64,000 bases of DNA. Source: Verrucomicrobiales bacterium (lineage in GTDB: Bacteria > Verrucomicrobiota > Verrucomicrobiia > Verrucomicrobiales > DEV007). The stretch is taken from positions 1 through 64,000 of the forward strand of contig JAEUHI010000042.1 of NCBI GenBank assembly GCA_016795385.1, written 5' to 3'. The translations under genes and the position numbers were made by a program. This document shows positions 6,765-16,068 of this stretch, in pieces. The notes under the pieces are model-generated. The model was not told the origin of the DNA, made no database searches, and was given only the letters and a program-made list of their open reading frames with translations. Position 1 is the stretch's first letter; the number at the start of each line of letters is the position of its first letter.

Positions 6765-9023
6765 TTATCTCGTTCCCACCACAATCGACGCCTCGTCACG
6801 AGCCGGAGCGTAGGTCGACGAGGTCGCCCGGATGGAAAAGCGCTGGGACTTCCGGAGGGTGACGGTGCGCTTGCCTTTCTTTTTGGCCAGCTTCTTCCTG
6901 TCGGGAGTCACGGCCATGCGGATGAGCATGGGCTCGTCGCTATGATCGAGGACAGGCGTCTCCGCCGTGCCGGCGAGAAGTCCAGCCGTGACATTGCCAT
7001 CCGGACCGAGATAGAGAACACGGAAGTAAGCCCCACCACCCGATCCATGAAGGGTGAACTTTTCTTCCGCCTTGCGATCGGGCAGCACGGCCCGGTTCGC
7101 GATCGAGAAGATGCCGCTAACTGGCAGGGCCTTGTTGGAGGTCATCGCGACTTGTTGGGAAACGGGATCGTAGATTCCCACCCCCGTCAGGGAAGTCGCG
7201 ACAGCCCCGGCGGCGACGTCCGGCCCTGGTTCGACGACTCGGAAGGTCATCACCACGGCCGAGGCGGCGTGATGCGTCGCATCCCCCTCCTGGCTCGCGA
7301 TGACCTTCACGGTTCCAGGACCGGTGAAAGTCAGATCCGCGCCCTCGATCACCGCAGGGCCGCTGGAAACCGTGAAGACGACCGGGTTGCTCGATCCACC
7401 GCCCGTAGCGGAGAGCGTGACAGGTTCAGCGATCAACCTGTCTTCGATCGGTGAAAATTCGATCACTTGGCTGGCCTTGCCCCGGTTCACCACGATCGTG
7501 TAGGTCAAGACCGTCCGCCCGTCCTGGGCGTCGACTCTTACCTCAATCAGGGTGTCTCCATGTGCCAAGGACACCAGGACACCTTCCATGGGAGTTAGGC
7601 CGGTGTATGATCCCTCGTTGATCCGGAAGTAGACGACCGCATTCGGTTCCATTGGGTCCGTGGTGAGACGGATCGTCGCTACGGCGCTTGAGACCGCGGC
7701 GTGGTAGGAAGTCACCAAAGGATCAAAAAAGGGATTCATCGCCGCCCCTTGAATCAAGAGTGTACCAAGAAAGGCATTGTCGCTCCGCGTATCCAGAGTC
7801 GTGTCGGCAAGAGTCATGATTTGAGACAGGAACTCGGAAGGGTTGCCGGTGGACGAACGCGCGACGCGGAAACCAAGACTGTTAGCCCCTCCGGTGGACG
7901 AGACCGATCCGCGGGCCGACGCCCTCGCCGAAAATGAGGCGTCGCGCCAACTTCCACCCCGCCGCACCCGCGAAAACGCCGTGGTAGGACCTCTCGGATT
8001 CACGGCACCGGAGATGGAATTGTAATAGGTTGAGCTGTAGGAGTCCCAACAGAGTTCCCAGATGTTTCCCGACATGTCTTTCAAGCCAAATGCGTTCGCC
8101 GCAAAGCTGCCGACCGGGCTCGTGTAGGGCTGTAGGCCGGTCCGGTAACTAGGATGGTAGCCGCTCTCGCCGCTCTCGTTGCCGTGGGTGGTGCCGGTTG
8201 CGAAATAGTTCGCTTCGTTGTGGCTGATGAAGTCCGTGCCGTGGGGAAACCGGAACCCCTCGCCTCCACCTCGCGCTGCCCTTTCCCACTCGGCCTCGGT
8301 GGGGAGGCGATAGCCGTTGGCCGTCCAATCCACCGATGGCGGGAAAACATCGTAGCGAAGGACACCGAAATCCGAACGGTAGCAGGGCGTTAGCCCTTCC
8401 CGTTCGCTGCGGGCGTTGCACCACTTTACGGCGTCGAACCATGACACCGAGTGAACGGGATGGTTCGCCGCCTTTCCCCCGCCGACTGGCAGATCGGTGT
8501 ATCCATTCACCGCGGCCCAGTTTCTCACCTCATCCCACTGAGCCTTGGTGGTTTCAAGCTGCGACAGATAGAAGGAACTGAGAGAGACCGTGACCGGTGG
8601 TGACGCCACATCCGTGTCACCACTGGTGTTGCCCATCTGGAACGTTCCCGATGGAATGAAGGAAAGTCCGGGAGTGAGAACGTCGTTGGCCTTGACCCGG
8701 AACCGGACCCGGTCGCTGTAGCGCCCAACCCAATCGACACCAGCGTTCCAGACGATCTCCCGGGCGCTGCCCGGGGAGACCGGTTCTCCGATATCTCCGG
8801 TTGCGGTAAGAGCTGGAGCCCAGGTGATTCCACCATCGATCGAAAATTCAAGACGGACCGAACACGGCACTCCTCCAAAGCTGAAAAGATCAAAGCCGAT
8901 GTCGACCAGCATCGTACCGGGGCGCTGCCCCGCAGTGAGATTCGTTACGAGCGGCACCGCCTGACAAGGCCGGGAAACCAGGCAAAAGAGGATCGAGAGG
9001 AGAATCCATCTGAGTTTTGGCAT
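6765..9023 (-). CDS. Secreted FGE/SUMF-domain protein with beta-sandwich C-terminus, lacking the FGE cysteines
   Basis: This is a 752-residue exported protein. The start at 9023 puts a Sec signal peptide at residues 1-24, while the frame could extend 30 codons upstream. A beta-sandwich region is followed by a formylglycine-generating-enzyme-type domain (about 120-390) with FIPSGTFQMGN, HPVHSVSWFDAVKWCNARS, YRLPTEAEWERAARGG, GNIWELCWD and VRRGGSWRDASFSARASARG. In catalytic FGEs cysteines follow RGGSW, and none is present there, so sulfatase activation is unlikely. Next come a cadherin-like beta-sandwich (about 420-520), a Big/MBG-like module and a C-terminal domain with a KKLAKKKGKR stretch. 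A surface or adhesive role is inferred. Confidence 0.8.
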   Translation of the reverse strand: MPKLRWILLSILFCLVSRPCQAVPLVTNLTAGQRPGTMLVDIGFDLFSFGGVPCSVRLEFSIDGGITWAPALTATGDIGEPVSPGSAREIVWNAGVDWVGRYSDRVRFRVKANDVLTPGLSFIPSGTFQMGNTSGDTDVASPPVTVSLSSFYLSQLETTKAQWDEVRNWAAVNGYTDLPVGGGKAANHPVHSVSWFDAVKWCNARSEREGLTPCYRSDFGVLRYDVFPPSVDWTANGYRLPTEAEWERAARGGGEGFRFPHGTDFISHNEANYFATGTTHGNESGESGYHPSYRTGLQPYTSPVGSFAANAFGLKDMSGNIWELCWDSYSSTYYNSISGAVNPRGPTTAFSRVRRGGSWRDASFSARASARGSVSSTGGANSLGFRVARSSTGNPSEFLSQIMTLADTTLDTRSDNAFLGTLLIQGAAMNPFFDPLVTSYHAAVSSAVATIRLTTDPMEPNAVVYFRINEGSYTGLTPMEGVLVSLAHGDTLIEVRVDAQDGRTVLTYTIVVNRGKASQVIEFSPIEDRLIAEPVTLSATGGGSSNPVVFTVSSGPAVIEGADLTFTGPGTVKVIASQEGDATHHAASAVVMTFRVVEPGPDVAAGAVATSLTGVGIYDPVSQQVAMTSNKALPVSGIFSIANRAVLPDRKAEEKFTLHGSGGGAYFRVLYLGPDGNVTAGLLAGTAETPVLDHSDEPMLIRMAVTPDRKKLAKKKGKRTVTLRKSQRFSIRATSSTYAPARDEASIVVGTR

Positions 9024-9128
9024 AAACGTCGCGTGTTCGAAACTGGGCACTGGAAGATGAACGTCGCAAAGGACTCCAACAATTCCAAGCCCAAAATCAT
9101 CCGCCCGGCGCACCCATCGATACCTGAG

Positions 9129-10868
9129 TTACTTCGGCGCGGATTTCTCCGGCACCTGTTCCCCGCCCACTCCGCGCCCGGTCTCGCGGATGAGACGGGT
9201 CACGGCGGCGATGCGGGGCCCGTAGACGGGATGGGCGAGGTACTCCTGGATCGGGAATTCAAGGCGGTCGCTCCAGGTGCCGCGGCCATAGCTGCCGGGA
9301 AGGTTGAAGCGGAGCGGGATACCAAAGAGATCGCTGCACATCAGCACGGCGAGCTTTCCGGAAGTGTGGAAAAGCGCGGATTGGAAACGCATCAGCAGGT
9401 CGTCGTCGATCTCGGGTGGCGGATCGCCTGACAAACCGACAAAACGCGCCAAGGCCCGGAGGGTGCGGGCGCTCTCACCTCCGGGATCGGCGGCCGCCTC
9501 CACGACGAGGTGCCGGTAGAAGGTGACGAGCGGAGCGTTGTCGTGATTGGCGTAGGTGACGAGACTCGTTTCGCGGAAACGCGACGGTTCGGGGATGTCG
9601 CCCTCGGGCGTGATCTCGAGCTGGGGAAAGACGAGATTGGCGAGGTCGAGATCCTCGAGGGTGCGTGCCATGTAGTCGGGGATCACGCCCATGATCTCGG
9701 CAACAAGATCCATCTCCCCCGCCGCGTCGAGGATCTGCGCGAGGATCTCCCGGCCCTGCAGGTCGTTCAACTTCACCGAGGCTTCTTCGTCGTCGGGCCC
9801 GGGAATGAATCGCGGGAGGAGCCCGCCAGTGAGGACCATGGCCTCCTCGGGACCAAGGTTGGAAAACTCCACATGCCGCACTCCGCCGCGCCACGGGAAC
9901 ATGTAGGCGCGGAAGTAGCCGCGGAGATGGTCGATGCGGCAGCCGTGGAAAAATTCCTTTTCCCAGAGGACACGCCCCCGCACCCACTCGAAGCCGGAGG
10001 CGCGGTGATTCTCCCATCGATAAGGGGGGAAACCCCAGTTCTGCCCCCATCGCTCGGAGTTCTTGCTGGTGTCGAAATGGGTGAGTGGCCGTGTGCCCAT
10101 GCTCCATTCCGCGTCGAACAAGGAAGGATTTGACCAGACATCGACACTGTTGAGCCCGACGCCGAAGGACATCTCACCCATCAGCAGCACGCCTTTCGCA
10201 TCGGCATGAGCCCGCACCGAACGCCATTGCCGCCATGAGACCCACTGGATGAATGCGAAGGCCGTCCTTCGCAACTCCAGCGCGGCGCTCTGCGGATGAC
10301 GCAGGATCCATGAGCGGGCACCGTCATAAGTCTGGTGCTCGGGCCTCCAATCATACCACTGGCTGGTGCCTTCGTATTCCTGCATGAGGAGACGGAAGAG
10401 CGTATAGGGCTCGAGCCACCCGCCCTGGTCCCGGCAAAAGGCTTCGAACTCTTCGTGTTCCGGCCCCCGCGGCTGGGCGAAAAATTGATAGGCGGCCGTG
10501 AGCAGCGTCTGCGTCTTCAAGGGGAGCACGACCTCGTAGCGGACATTGTCGGCCCGCAGTTGCGAGACCCACGATTCCGGCGCGATCTGATCGAGGATCT
10601 CCCGGGTCAGGCCCGGCACCTCTTCCGGCGCGAGCGAGATCAGCGCCGGCGAGTGGGCCCGCGAACTGATGGGATTATAGGGACTGTAGTCGCCGAGGGT
10701 CTCATGGATCGGCAGGATCTGCAGCACGCTGAAGCCGCACGTCGACGCGAAATCGATCGCTTCCATTACAGCCCGAGTGTCGCCGATGCCGAGATCCTTT
10801 TCATGCCTGAGGGCATAGACCGGCACGAGGAGTCCCGCGCGCCGACGGTTGAGGAGAGTGTCGTTCAT
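9129..10868 (-). CDS. malQ: 4-alpha-glucanotransferase (amylomaltase, GH77)
   Basis: This 579-residue cytoplasmic enzyme transfers alpha-1,4-glucan segments between maltooligosaccharides or glycogen chains. GH77 landmarks are GDYSPYNPISS near residue 65, the nucleophile region CRIDHLRGYFRAY, the acid/base region LVAEIMGVIPDYM and the transition-state Asp region TYANHDNAPL. The frame is open for 98 further codons upstream, but that part reads through the neighbouring gene and is low-complexity Arg/Pro, so the start MNDTLLNRR at 10868 is chosen. It is the last gene of a minus-strand run with an amylase, an SDR and helical proteins. TTG and TCA codons here coincide with a CCTGACAAA copy on the plus strand (9427-9435). 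Confidence 0.93.
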   Translation of the reverse strand: MNDTLLNRRRAGLLVPVYALRHEKDLGIGDTRAVMEAIDFASTCGFSVLQILPIHETLGDYSPYNPISSRAHSPALISLAPEEVPGLTREILDQIAPESWVSQLRADNVRYEVVLPLKTQTLLTAAYQFFAQPRGPEHEEFEAFCRDQGGWLEPYTLFRLLMQEYEGTSQWYDWRPEHQTYDGARSWILRHPQSAALELRRTAFAFIQWVSWRQWRSVRAHADAKGVLLMGEMSFGVGLNSVDVWSNPSLFDAEWSMGTRPLTHFDTSKNSERWGQNWGFPPYRWENHRASGFEWVRGRVLWEKEFFHGCRIDHLRGYFRAYMFPWRGGVRHVEFSNLGPEEAMVLTGGLLPRFIPGPDDEEASVKLNDLQGREILAQILDAAGEMDLVAEIMGVIPDYMARTLEDLDLANLVFPQLEITPEGDIPEPSRFRETSLVTYANHDNAPLVTFYRHLVVEAAADPGGESARTLRALARFVGLSGDPPPEIDDDLLMRFQSALFHTSGKLAVLMCSDLFGIPLRFNLPGSYGRGTWSDRLEFPIQEYLAHPVYGPRIAAVTRLIRETGRGVGGEQVPEKSAPK

Positions 10869-10879
10869 GGGGTGCGAGG

Positions 10880-11413
10880 TCAGGCTTCCGGTGATGCAGA
10901 GCGGGGCCGTGCCGAGCCGGAATTCCGTCGCTCGACGGAGACGAGGCTCTCGCGACCGGTCTGGATGCGCCAGAATTCCACGCCATCGCGTTGCCGGATC
11001 GCCTCCCGTTTCAGCGAGGCGAAATCGTGATCCACCCATTCCGGAAAGTGGGGCTGGATTTCGCCGAGGATCCCCCAGAGGAGCGCCTTCCCGTAGACCC
11101 CGAGGGCGAGCAACTCCAGCGCTTCGAAGAGTCCGAGCTCTCCCGGATCGGTTCCTTCCCAATCGAGCTTCAGGCTGCCGACCCGCGCCACGATTTTCCC
11201 GGCGGCTTCGAGGATGGCACTGGGCTCCTCGTCAAGGGCCCCGGTGAGCGCTTTCAGCACCTCGCGGTCCGTCTCGACCTTCTTTTTCAGACCGACAAAG
11301 AAGGCTTTCGCTTCAGGCAGTTCGAATCCATCGACCACCTTGTCGATCATGTGAAGGGCACCGGACGAGCCGGCGAGATGATCGTTCAGATAACGTTGCA
11401 GAGAATGATCCAT
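10880..11413 (-). CDS. Uncharacterised helical protein, possibly ferritin-like
   Basis: This 177-residue protein starts MDHSLQRYLNDHLAGSSGA at 11413. An in-frame extension upstream reads through the DUF892 gene in another frame and looks like non-coding Arg/Pro sequence. The body is predicted to be almost all alpha-helical (segments about 5-25, 30-55, 60-80, 95-125), with a polar C-terminal tail. It resembles short proteins of unknown function that sit beside stress ferritin-like genes. It lies between DUF892 and malQ with gaps of 19 and 11 bases, so co-transcription is likely. No catalytic motif is seen and no function is assigned. Confidence 0.75.
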   Translation of the reverse strand: MDHSLQRYLNDHLAGSSGALHMIDKVVDGFELPEAKAFFVGLKKKVETDREVLKALTGALDEEPSAILEAAGKIVARVGSLKLDWEGTDPGELGLFEALELLALGVYGKALLWGILGEIQPHFPEWVDHDFASLKREAIRQRDGVEFWRIQTGRESLVSVERRNSGSARPRSASPEA

Positions 11414-11432
11414 GATTTGAGCGGGTAAGGGT

Positions 11433-11936
11433 TCACTGCCGCGTCTGGGGTGAACTGGCAAAAAGCTCCGCCGCGATCGCCTCGAGTTCCCTTGCGGAAC
11501 GATCTCCGGCCGCGAGCCGGTTGGAGAGGACATCCCTCTCGGGAACAAAATCGAGATGCAGGGCCAACGCCGCGGCGAACTGATAGGCGGCGATCGCGTA
11601 GTGTTGGATGCGCATCCCGTGGGCCACGAGGAGAAAATCGCGTGTGCACGGGTCTTTGGCCATTGCGAGGTGTTCGTTCCCGCCGGCGACAAGGCCCTTC
11701 ATGGCAAGACAGACGTCGGATCCGACTTCGCGGGTATGGGTATCGAAGACCCGTTCGACCAGCTCCTTCTGTTCGCGGGCAAGTGGTTCCTGCGAGAGGA
11801 AATGCTCCCGCAGGGCGGGATAGGTCGCCAGCGACCCGAGGTGCGGAAGGGTGTCGGCCACCTGCGACTCCATGCTGTGGATGTCGCGGAGCTGGTCGAA
11901 GAATAGATTCACGAGATGATTGATCGATGCGTTCAT
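11433..11936 (-). CDS. DUF892/YciE-YciF-like ferritin-fold protein
   Basis: This 167-residue four-helix protein matches the DUF892 (YciE/YciF) pattern: an N-terminal helix LVNLFFDQLRDIHSMESQV, repeated E/H-rich helices (REHFLSQEPLAREQKELVERVF, GNEHLAMAKD) and HYAIAAYQFAAALA. Family members are stress-induced, cytoplasmic and fold like ferritins, but some positions expected to bind di-iron vary here and metal binding is not proven. A second DUF892 gene lies at 19149 on the other strand. The gap to the helical protein downstream is 19 bases. Confidence 0.85.
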   Translation of the reverse strand: MNASINHLVNLFFDQLRDIHSMESQVADTLPHLGSLATYPALREHFLSQEPLAREQKELVERVFDTHTREVGSDVCLAMKGLVAGGNEHLAMAKDPCTRDFLLVAHGMRIQHYAIAAYQFAAALALHLDFVPERDVLSNRLAAGDRSARELEAIAAELFASSPQTRQ

Positions 11937-11956
11937 GGGGTTCTGTCAGGATGGAT

Positions 11957-12757
11957 TCAGCCTTGGAGGAGCGATTGGGCGCCTTCGATGTAGACCTCCG
12001 TGCCCGTGACGAGGGCCGCGGCATCTGAGGCGAGAAAGGCGATCACCTCCGCGACCTGGCGGGCCTCGCCGGGGCCTCCGCCGGTGAGAGGCACGTCGCC
12101 CTCGGGGAATTCGACGGGAAGGTGGAGATCGTCGAGCGAGCGCCTTTCGGTGGAGTCCTCGATCGAGGTCTTGATCGCACCCGGGCAGACGACATTGACG
12201 CGGACGCGATCCTTGGCCAGTTCGAGTGCGATCATCTTGGTGAAGGCGACCTGGGCGGCCTTCGAGCAGGCGTAGGCGGTCGCGCCCGAGTTGCTGAAGA
12301 CGCGCGTTCCATTGATCGACGACACGACCACCACCGATGCGCCGCGTTGCTTCATGAGGGGCAGCGCCTCCTTCACCGTGAGAAAGGTGCCGCGCAGGTT
12401 GACGCGCATCGTCGTATCCCATTCCTCCACCTCGAGCGCTTCGAGAGGCGCCCACACTCCGTTGATGCCGGCATTCGCCACGAGAATGTCGAGATGTTCC
12501 CAGTGTTGTTTCAATTTGGTGAACGCCGCCTCCATCTGCGATTCCTCGCCGATGTCCGCGACGAGGGTGAGATGGCCGCCCGCGCCGCCACCGATCCGGG
12601 CCATGGTCTCCTCGAGTTCGCCGAGAGTGCGGCCCAGCAAGGCGACACGGGCCCCGGCCTCGGCGAAGCGGATCGCGGTGGCACGCCCGATGCCGGATCC
12701 GGCCCCGGTGACGAGGGCGGTCTTGTCTTTCAGAGTCGGAGGGATGGAAGAAGTCAT
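11957..12757 (-). CDS. Short-chain dehydrogenase/reductase (classical SDR)
   Basis: This 266-residue Rossmann-fold oxidoreductase has the cofactor loop TGAGSGIG (17-24), ARVALLGRT (an Arg at the cofactor-selecting position suggests NADP(H)), NAGING, the catalytic Ser in VVSSING, the YxxxK pair in YACSK, and the late PGAIKT segment. The substrate cannot be deduced. Its place inside a glucan/stress operon resembles the general-stress SDRs found near YciE-type genes, which is inference. It is followed 20 bases later by the DUF892 gene. Confidence 0.9.
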   Translation of the reverse strand: MTSSIPPTLKDKTALVTGAGSGIGRATAIRFAEAGARVALLGRTLGELEETMARIGGGAGGHLTLVADIGEESQMEAAFTKLKQHWEHLDILVANAGINGVWAPLEALEVEEWDTTMRVNLRGTFLTVKEALPLMKQRGASVVVVSSINGTRVFSNSGATAYACSKAAQVAFTKMIALELAKDRVRVNVVCPGAIKTSIEDSTERRSLDDLHLPVEFPEGDVPLTGGGPGEARQVAEVIAFLASDAAALVTGTEVYIEGAQSLLQG

Positions 12758-12784
12758 GATGGGTCGATGAAGAGCAGGAGCGGA

Positions 12785-14620
12785 TCAGCTTTCCCAGTAG
12801 TCGCGCCATTTGCAGGTGCCTTCGGTCGGCACGAGACGCCGCCTCACGCCGCGGTTTTCGCGTTCGGGGGGCAGATTTTCGTCGGCGCGGAAAATCACGA
12901 ACTTGTAGGCGACAGCCGTGCCCGTGCTTTCGCCGAGGCCGATCTCGCCGAACCAGGTGTTGGCGTTGATGCACTCGAGATCGATCGCCTCGCGCAGATC
13001 CCACCTCCCGAGTTCCGGAGCATCGCCGATGATCGCGAGCCGGTCGCCCGGCAGCGTGGGCGGACCGTTCAGCTGCACCCTTACGACGGCTTTGCCCTCG
13101 ACGGCCCTTCCATGGGATCGGAAGACGAGGGCCGCGCGCTCCGGCAGATCGAGTTCGGCAATGCCGCCCGCGCAGTTCATCCGTGTGCCGGAGAGTAGGC
13201 ATTCATGCTCACCATCTGGAAACTCGAGGTGCTCCACGCGCAGACGTCGGGCACCGCCCTTGTTGAGAAACACAAGACATCGGGAGTCGCGGTACCTCCG
13301 CAGATAGACATAGGCGTCGGGGTCGACCCACTTCGTCCACTGTCCGCCCCAGATGATCGCGGGATTCTCGCGCCGCTCCGCGGCCAGCCGGCGGACAAGT
13401 CGCGTCGCAGCCGTCTCGTCCCATCGCTCCATCATCGGACGATTGTAGGGATCGTTGCCGCCATCGGTATCGTCGTGCAGATATTGCTCGCAGCCGTAGT
13501 AAAGGCAGGGAATGCCGCGGGAAGTGAGGAGGAGGACGAGCGCCAGCTCGAGCCCCGCCCCGTCGACGCCCAAAGACTGGAGCCGCGGCATGTCATGGTT
13601 CTCGAAAAAGGTCACCAGCTCCGTCGCACCGGTGTAGCGGTCGTCGAGCGAGAGCAGGTCCGTGACGTGGTGGAAACCCCGTCCATCCGCACCCGCGAAG
13701 CACGCCCTCACCGCCTGGCAGAATCCGAAATCGAGGATGCTCATGCCCGCGCCATTCGCGAACTCAACCGAACGTCCGTCGAGCGGATGGCTGTAGATCC
13801 ATTCGCCGAACCGGAAGAGATCAGGCTTCACCCGCGTGAGATCCGCGGTGAATTCCTGCCAAAACCACAAGGGCATGTGCTTCACCGTATCGACGCGCAG
13901 GGCGTCGACGCCCTTTTTCACCCACATCCCGATGGCTTCCTTGATATGGTTCCGGTAGAGGATGTTGTTTTCGTTGAAAGTCGCGAGCCCGCCGAGTTCG
14001 CAGTTCTTCACCTGCCAGTCGTCGTTCCAGTCCGTCGTCCTGCCATAGTGGTGATACCAATGATCGGTGTCATTGTCGAAGTCGGCGATGAGCCGGCCGT
14101 CATCGTAGAGTTTCCCCTTTCCCACCGTGCTGCGCGGCGAGCTGTGGTTGCAGACCACATCGAGAACGAACTTCATCCCCCGCTCGTGCATGCCGGCGAG
14201 GAGCTGGTCGAAAACGGTGTCATCACGCGTGAAGAGCCTTTTCTCCGAGGGATCGTTCACCCAGCGCGGATGGATGCGTTTGAAATCCGAGGTCCAGTAG
14301 CCGTGGATCGCGGCGCGCGGCTCCGCCTCCAGCGTCATGCCCTCGATCTGCTCGAAGAGCGGGGTGGTCCAGATCGCGGTGATGCCGAGCTCCCGCAGAT
14401 AATCGAGCCGGTTGATGATTCCCTGCAGATCGCCACCCCAATACTTGTGCCAGTTTCCGTGGGTCGGATCGAAAGTCTCGTCATCCTCGCGCGGTTTGTC
14501 GGGCGATCCCACCGCGAACCGATCCACCACGATGAAATAGATCGTCTCCGAGCGGAACTCCACATCCGTCACCACGAACACATCGGGCACGGCGGGATAT
14601 TCGAAGACGGCATCGTTCAT
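12785..14620 (-). CDS. GH13 alpha-amylase family enzyme with C-terminal CBM20 starch-binding domain
   Basis: This 611-residue protein has no signal peptide, so it probably works on intracellular glycogen or maltodextrins. The barrel begins IYFIVVDRF and shows the four GH13 regions: DVVCNH (I), ALRVDTVKH with the nucleophile Asp (II), FGEW with the acid/base Glu (III) and FENHDMPR (IV). YWGGDLQGIINRLDYL is typical of cyclomaltodextrinase/CGTase-like enzymes. Residues about 500-611 (LNGPPTLPGDRLAIIGDAPE to TCKWRDYW) form a CBM20-type starch-binding domain. Exact specificity (hydrolysis or transglycosylation) is open. It heads the run ending with malQ, with which it would process glucan chains. 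Confidence 0.92.
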   Translation of the reverse strand: MNDAVFEYPAVPDVFVVTDVEFRSETIYFIVVDRFAVGSPDKPREDDETFDPTHGNWHKYWGGDLQGIINRLDYLRELGITAIWTTPLFEQIEGMTLEAEPRAAIHGYWTSDFKRIHPRWVNDPSEKRLFTRDDTVFDQLLAGMHERGMKFVLDVVCNHSSPRSTVGKGKLYDDGRLIADFDNDTDHWYHHYGRTTDWNDDWQVKNCELGGLATFNENNILYRNHIKEAIGMWVKKGVDALRVDTVKHMPLWFWQEFTADLTRVKPDLFRFGEWIYSHPLDGRSVEFANGAGMSILDFGFCQAVRACFAGADGRGFHHVTDLLSLDDRYTGATELVTFFENHDMPRLQSLGVDGAGLELALVLLLTSRGIPCLYYGCEQYLHDDTDGGNDPYNRPMMERWDETAATRLVRRLAAERRENPAIIWGGQWTKWVDPDAYVYLRRYRDSRCLVFLNKGGARRLRVEHLEFPDGEHECLLSGTRMNCAGGIAELDLPERAALVFRSHGRAVEGKAVVRVQLNGPPTLPGDRLAIIGDAPELGRWDLREAIDLECINANTWFGEIGLGESTGTAVAYKFVIFRADENLPPERENRGVRRRLVPTEGTCKWRDYWES

Positions 14621-14718
14621 ACAGGTATGTGGGAGGGACGGAGGCCGTGATACACACCCTCCCGGACCTCCTCGCGCAGTGTCCGTGCCATCGCCTCGGA
14701 TCGCATCATTACCCGTTT

Positions 14719-14724
14719 ATTATA
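14719..14724 (-). promoter_or_regulatory. Candidate -10 box upstream of the amylase operon
   Basis: On the minus strand this is a perfect TATAAT about 95 bases upstream of the amylase ATG, in a short AT-rich patch. No good -35 hexamer is seen at 15-18 bases, so the call rests on the -10 alone. Confidence 0.35.
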
Positions 14725-14859
14725 AGACACTTGCCGGAAACACCCCTCCCCTCACGTGCGACGGGGATGCCGCTTCCGATGGCGGAATGCGCGGACCGCC
14801 CATGCAAAAAGCCCACCGGGATCGCCGGAGGAAAGTCCTAACAAAACAACTACCGATCA

Positions 14860-14890
14860 GACAGGGTTGGGTGGCCGGCCCTACCCTGTC
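14860..14890 (-). terminator. Hairpin downstream of the alcohol dehydrogenase gene
   Basis: GACAGGGT (14860-14867) and ACCCTGTC (14883-14890) form a perfect 8-bp stem. On the minus strand it lies 21 bases after the dehydrogenase stop and is followed after about 10 bases by a T-rich stretch (TTGTTTTGTT), so it may end that transcript before the amylase promoter. The T-run is not immediately adjacent, so termination is uncertain. The rest of the 290-base gap holds no gene that I can support. Confidence 0.45.
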
Positions 14891-14910
14891 GGATCACGCC
14901 CACGGGTGAA

Positions 14911-16068
14911 TCACGGCTTCAACACCACCTTCACGCAATCATCCTCTTTCTTGTCGAAGATCTCGTAGCCGTGCGGCGCCTCGGCCAGGGGCAGGGTATG
15001 CGTGATGATGTCATCAGTGCGGATTTTGCCGCTCTCCACCCAGGTGAGCAGTTCGTCGATGTCGCGTTGTGGCGTGCTCTGGCCGAACCGCATCTTGATG
15101 CCCTTGTCGAAGATCTGGCCGAGGGGAAAATTGTCGTAGGAGACGCCATAAACCCCCACGACCGTGACCATGCCGCCCCGTCTCACCGCGCTGATCGCGG
15201 CGCGGAGCACCTTGATGCTGCCCACCTGCACGTGGACGATGTTGCTCAGCTTGTCGAGCAGGTTGCGATCCGCCTCCATCCCGACGGCGTCGACGCAGAT
15301 GTCGGCGCCGCGCCCGTTCGTCATCTCGCGGATCACCTCCACGGCATCCGCCTCTTTCGCATGGATCACCTCCGAGCCCGCGACGCGGCGGGCCGTCTCG
15401 AGGCGGTAGGGCTGGATGTCGATGCCGATGACGCGCTCGGCGCCGCGCAGCCACGCCACTTTTTGTGCCATCAGCCCCACGGGGCCACAGCCGAAGACGG
15501 CGATGGTCTCGCCACCGCGCGGCTCGGCCCAATCGATCGCGGCATAGCCGGTCGGGAGGATGTCGGTGAGAAAGAGCAGCTCTTCGTCGCTCTGATCCGT
15601 CCGCACCACGCGAGGACCGTGGTTCGCGTAGGGGACCCTCACATATTCCGCCTGGCCGCCATCATATCCTCCATAGAGGTCCGTGTAGCCGAAGAGACCG
15701 CCTCCCTTTCCTTCAAAGAGCCCACCCTCGGGACCATATTTCTCCGGATTCGATTCCTCGCAATGCGCGGGCAATCCCTTCTGGCAGAAAAAACAGCCAC
15801 CGCAGGCGACCGGAAACGGCACCACCACCCGATCGCCCTTGCGCAGATTCGTCACCGCCGTGCCGACCTCCTCGACGATGCCCATGAATTCGTGGCCCAG
15901 CACGAGATCTTTCGCCTGAGGCTGAAAGCCGTTGTAGATGTGCAGATCCGATCCGCAAATGGCCGTGGAGGTGACTCGGAGAATCACGTCGTCTTCACGC
16001 TCGATGCGGGGATCGGGTACCAGATCGACGGAGACTTTACCAGGGTGGTGGAATACGAGGGCTTTCAT
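14911..16068 (-). CDS. Zinc-dependent alcohol dehydrogenase, formaldehyde-dehydrogenase-like
   Basis: This 385-residue medium-chain dehydrogenase starts MKALVFHHPGKV at 16068. The frame is open 55 codons further upstream, without family similarity. Catalytic zinc ligands are in CGSDLH (about 38-43) and GHE (about 63-65). The structural zinc loop is ACGGCFFCQKGLPAHCE (about 96-112), and the Rossmann loop is VFGCGPVGLMAQ (about 190-201). The long insertion GLFGYTDLYGGYDGGQAEYVRVPYA and the wording around DILPTGY resemble glutathione-independent formaldehyde dehydrogenase and related polyol dehydrogenases. The substrate is unproven. A hairpin separates it from the amylase operon. Confidence 0.88.
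   Translation of the reverse strand: MKALVFHHPGKVSVDLVPDPRIEREDDVILRVTSTAICGSDLHIYNGFQPQAKDLVLGHEFMGIVEEVGTAVTNLRKGDRVVVPFPVACGGCFFCQKGLPAHCEESNPEKYGPEGGLFEGKGGGLFGYTDLYGGYDGGQAEYVRVPYANHGPRVVRTDQSDEELLFLTDILPTGYAAIDWAEPRGGETIAVFGCGPVGLMAQKVAWLRGAERVIGIDIQPYRLETARRVAGSEVIHAKEADAVEVIREMTNGRGADICVDAVGMEADRNLLDKLSNIVHVQVGSIKVLRAAISAVRRGGMVTVVGVYGVSYDNFPLGQIFDKGIKMRFGQSTPQRDIDELLTWVESGKIRTDDIITHTLPLAEAPHGYEIFDKKEDDCVKVVLKP

Noticed and set aside
10869..11162. 98-residue N-terminal extension of MalQ
   Set aside because: It overlaps the upstream helical-protein gene in another frame and is Arg/Pro/Gly low-complexity. The GH77 fold starts at 10868.
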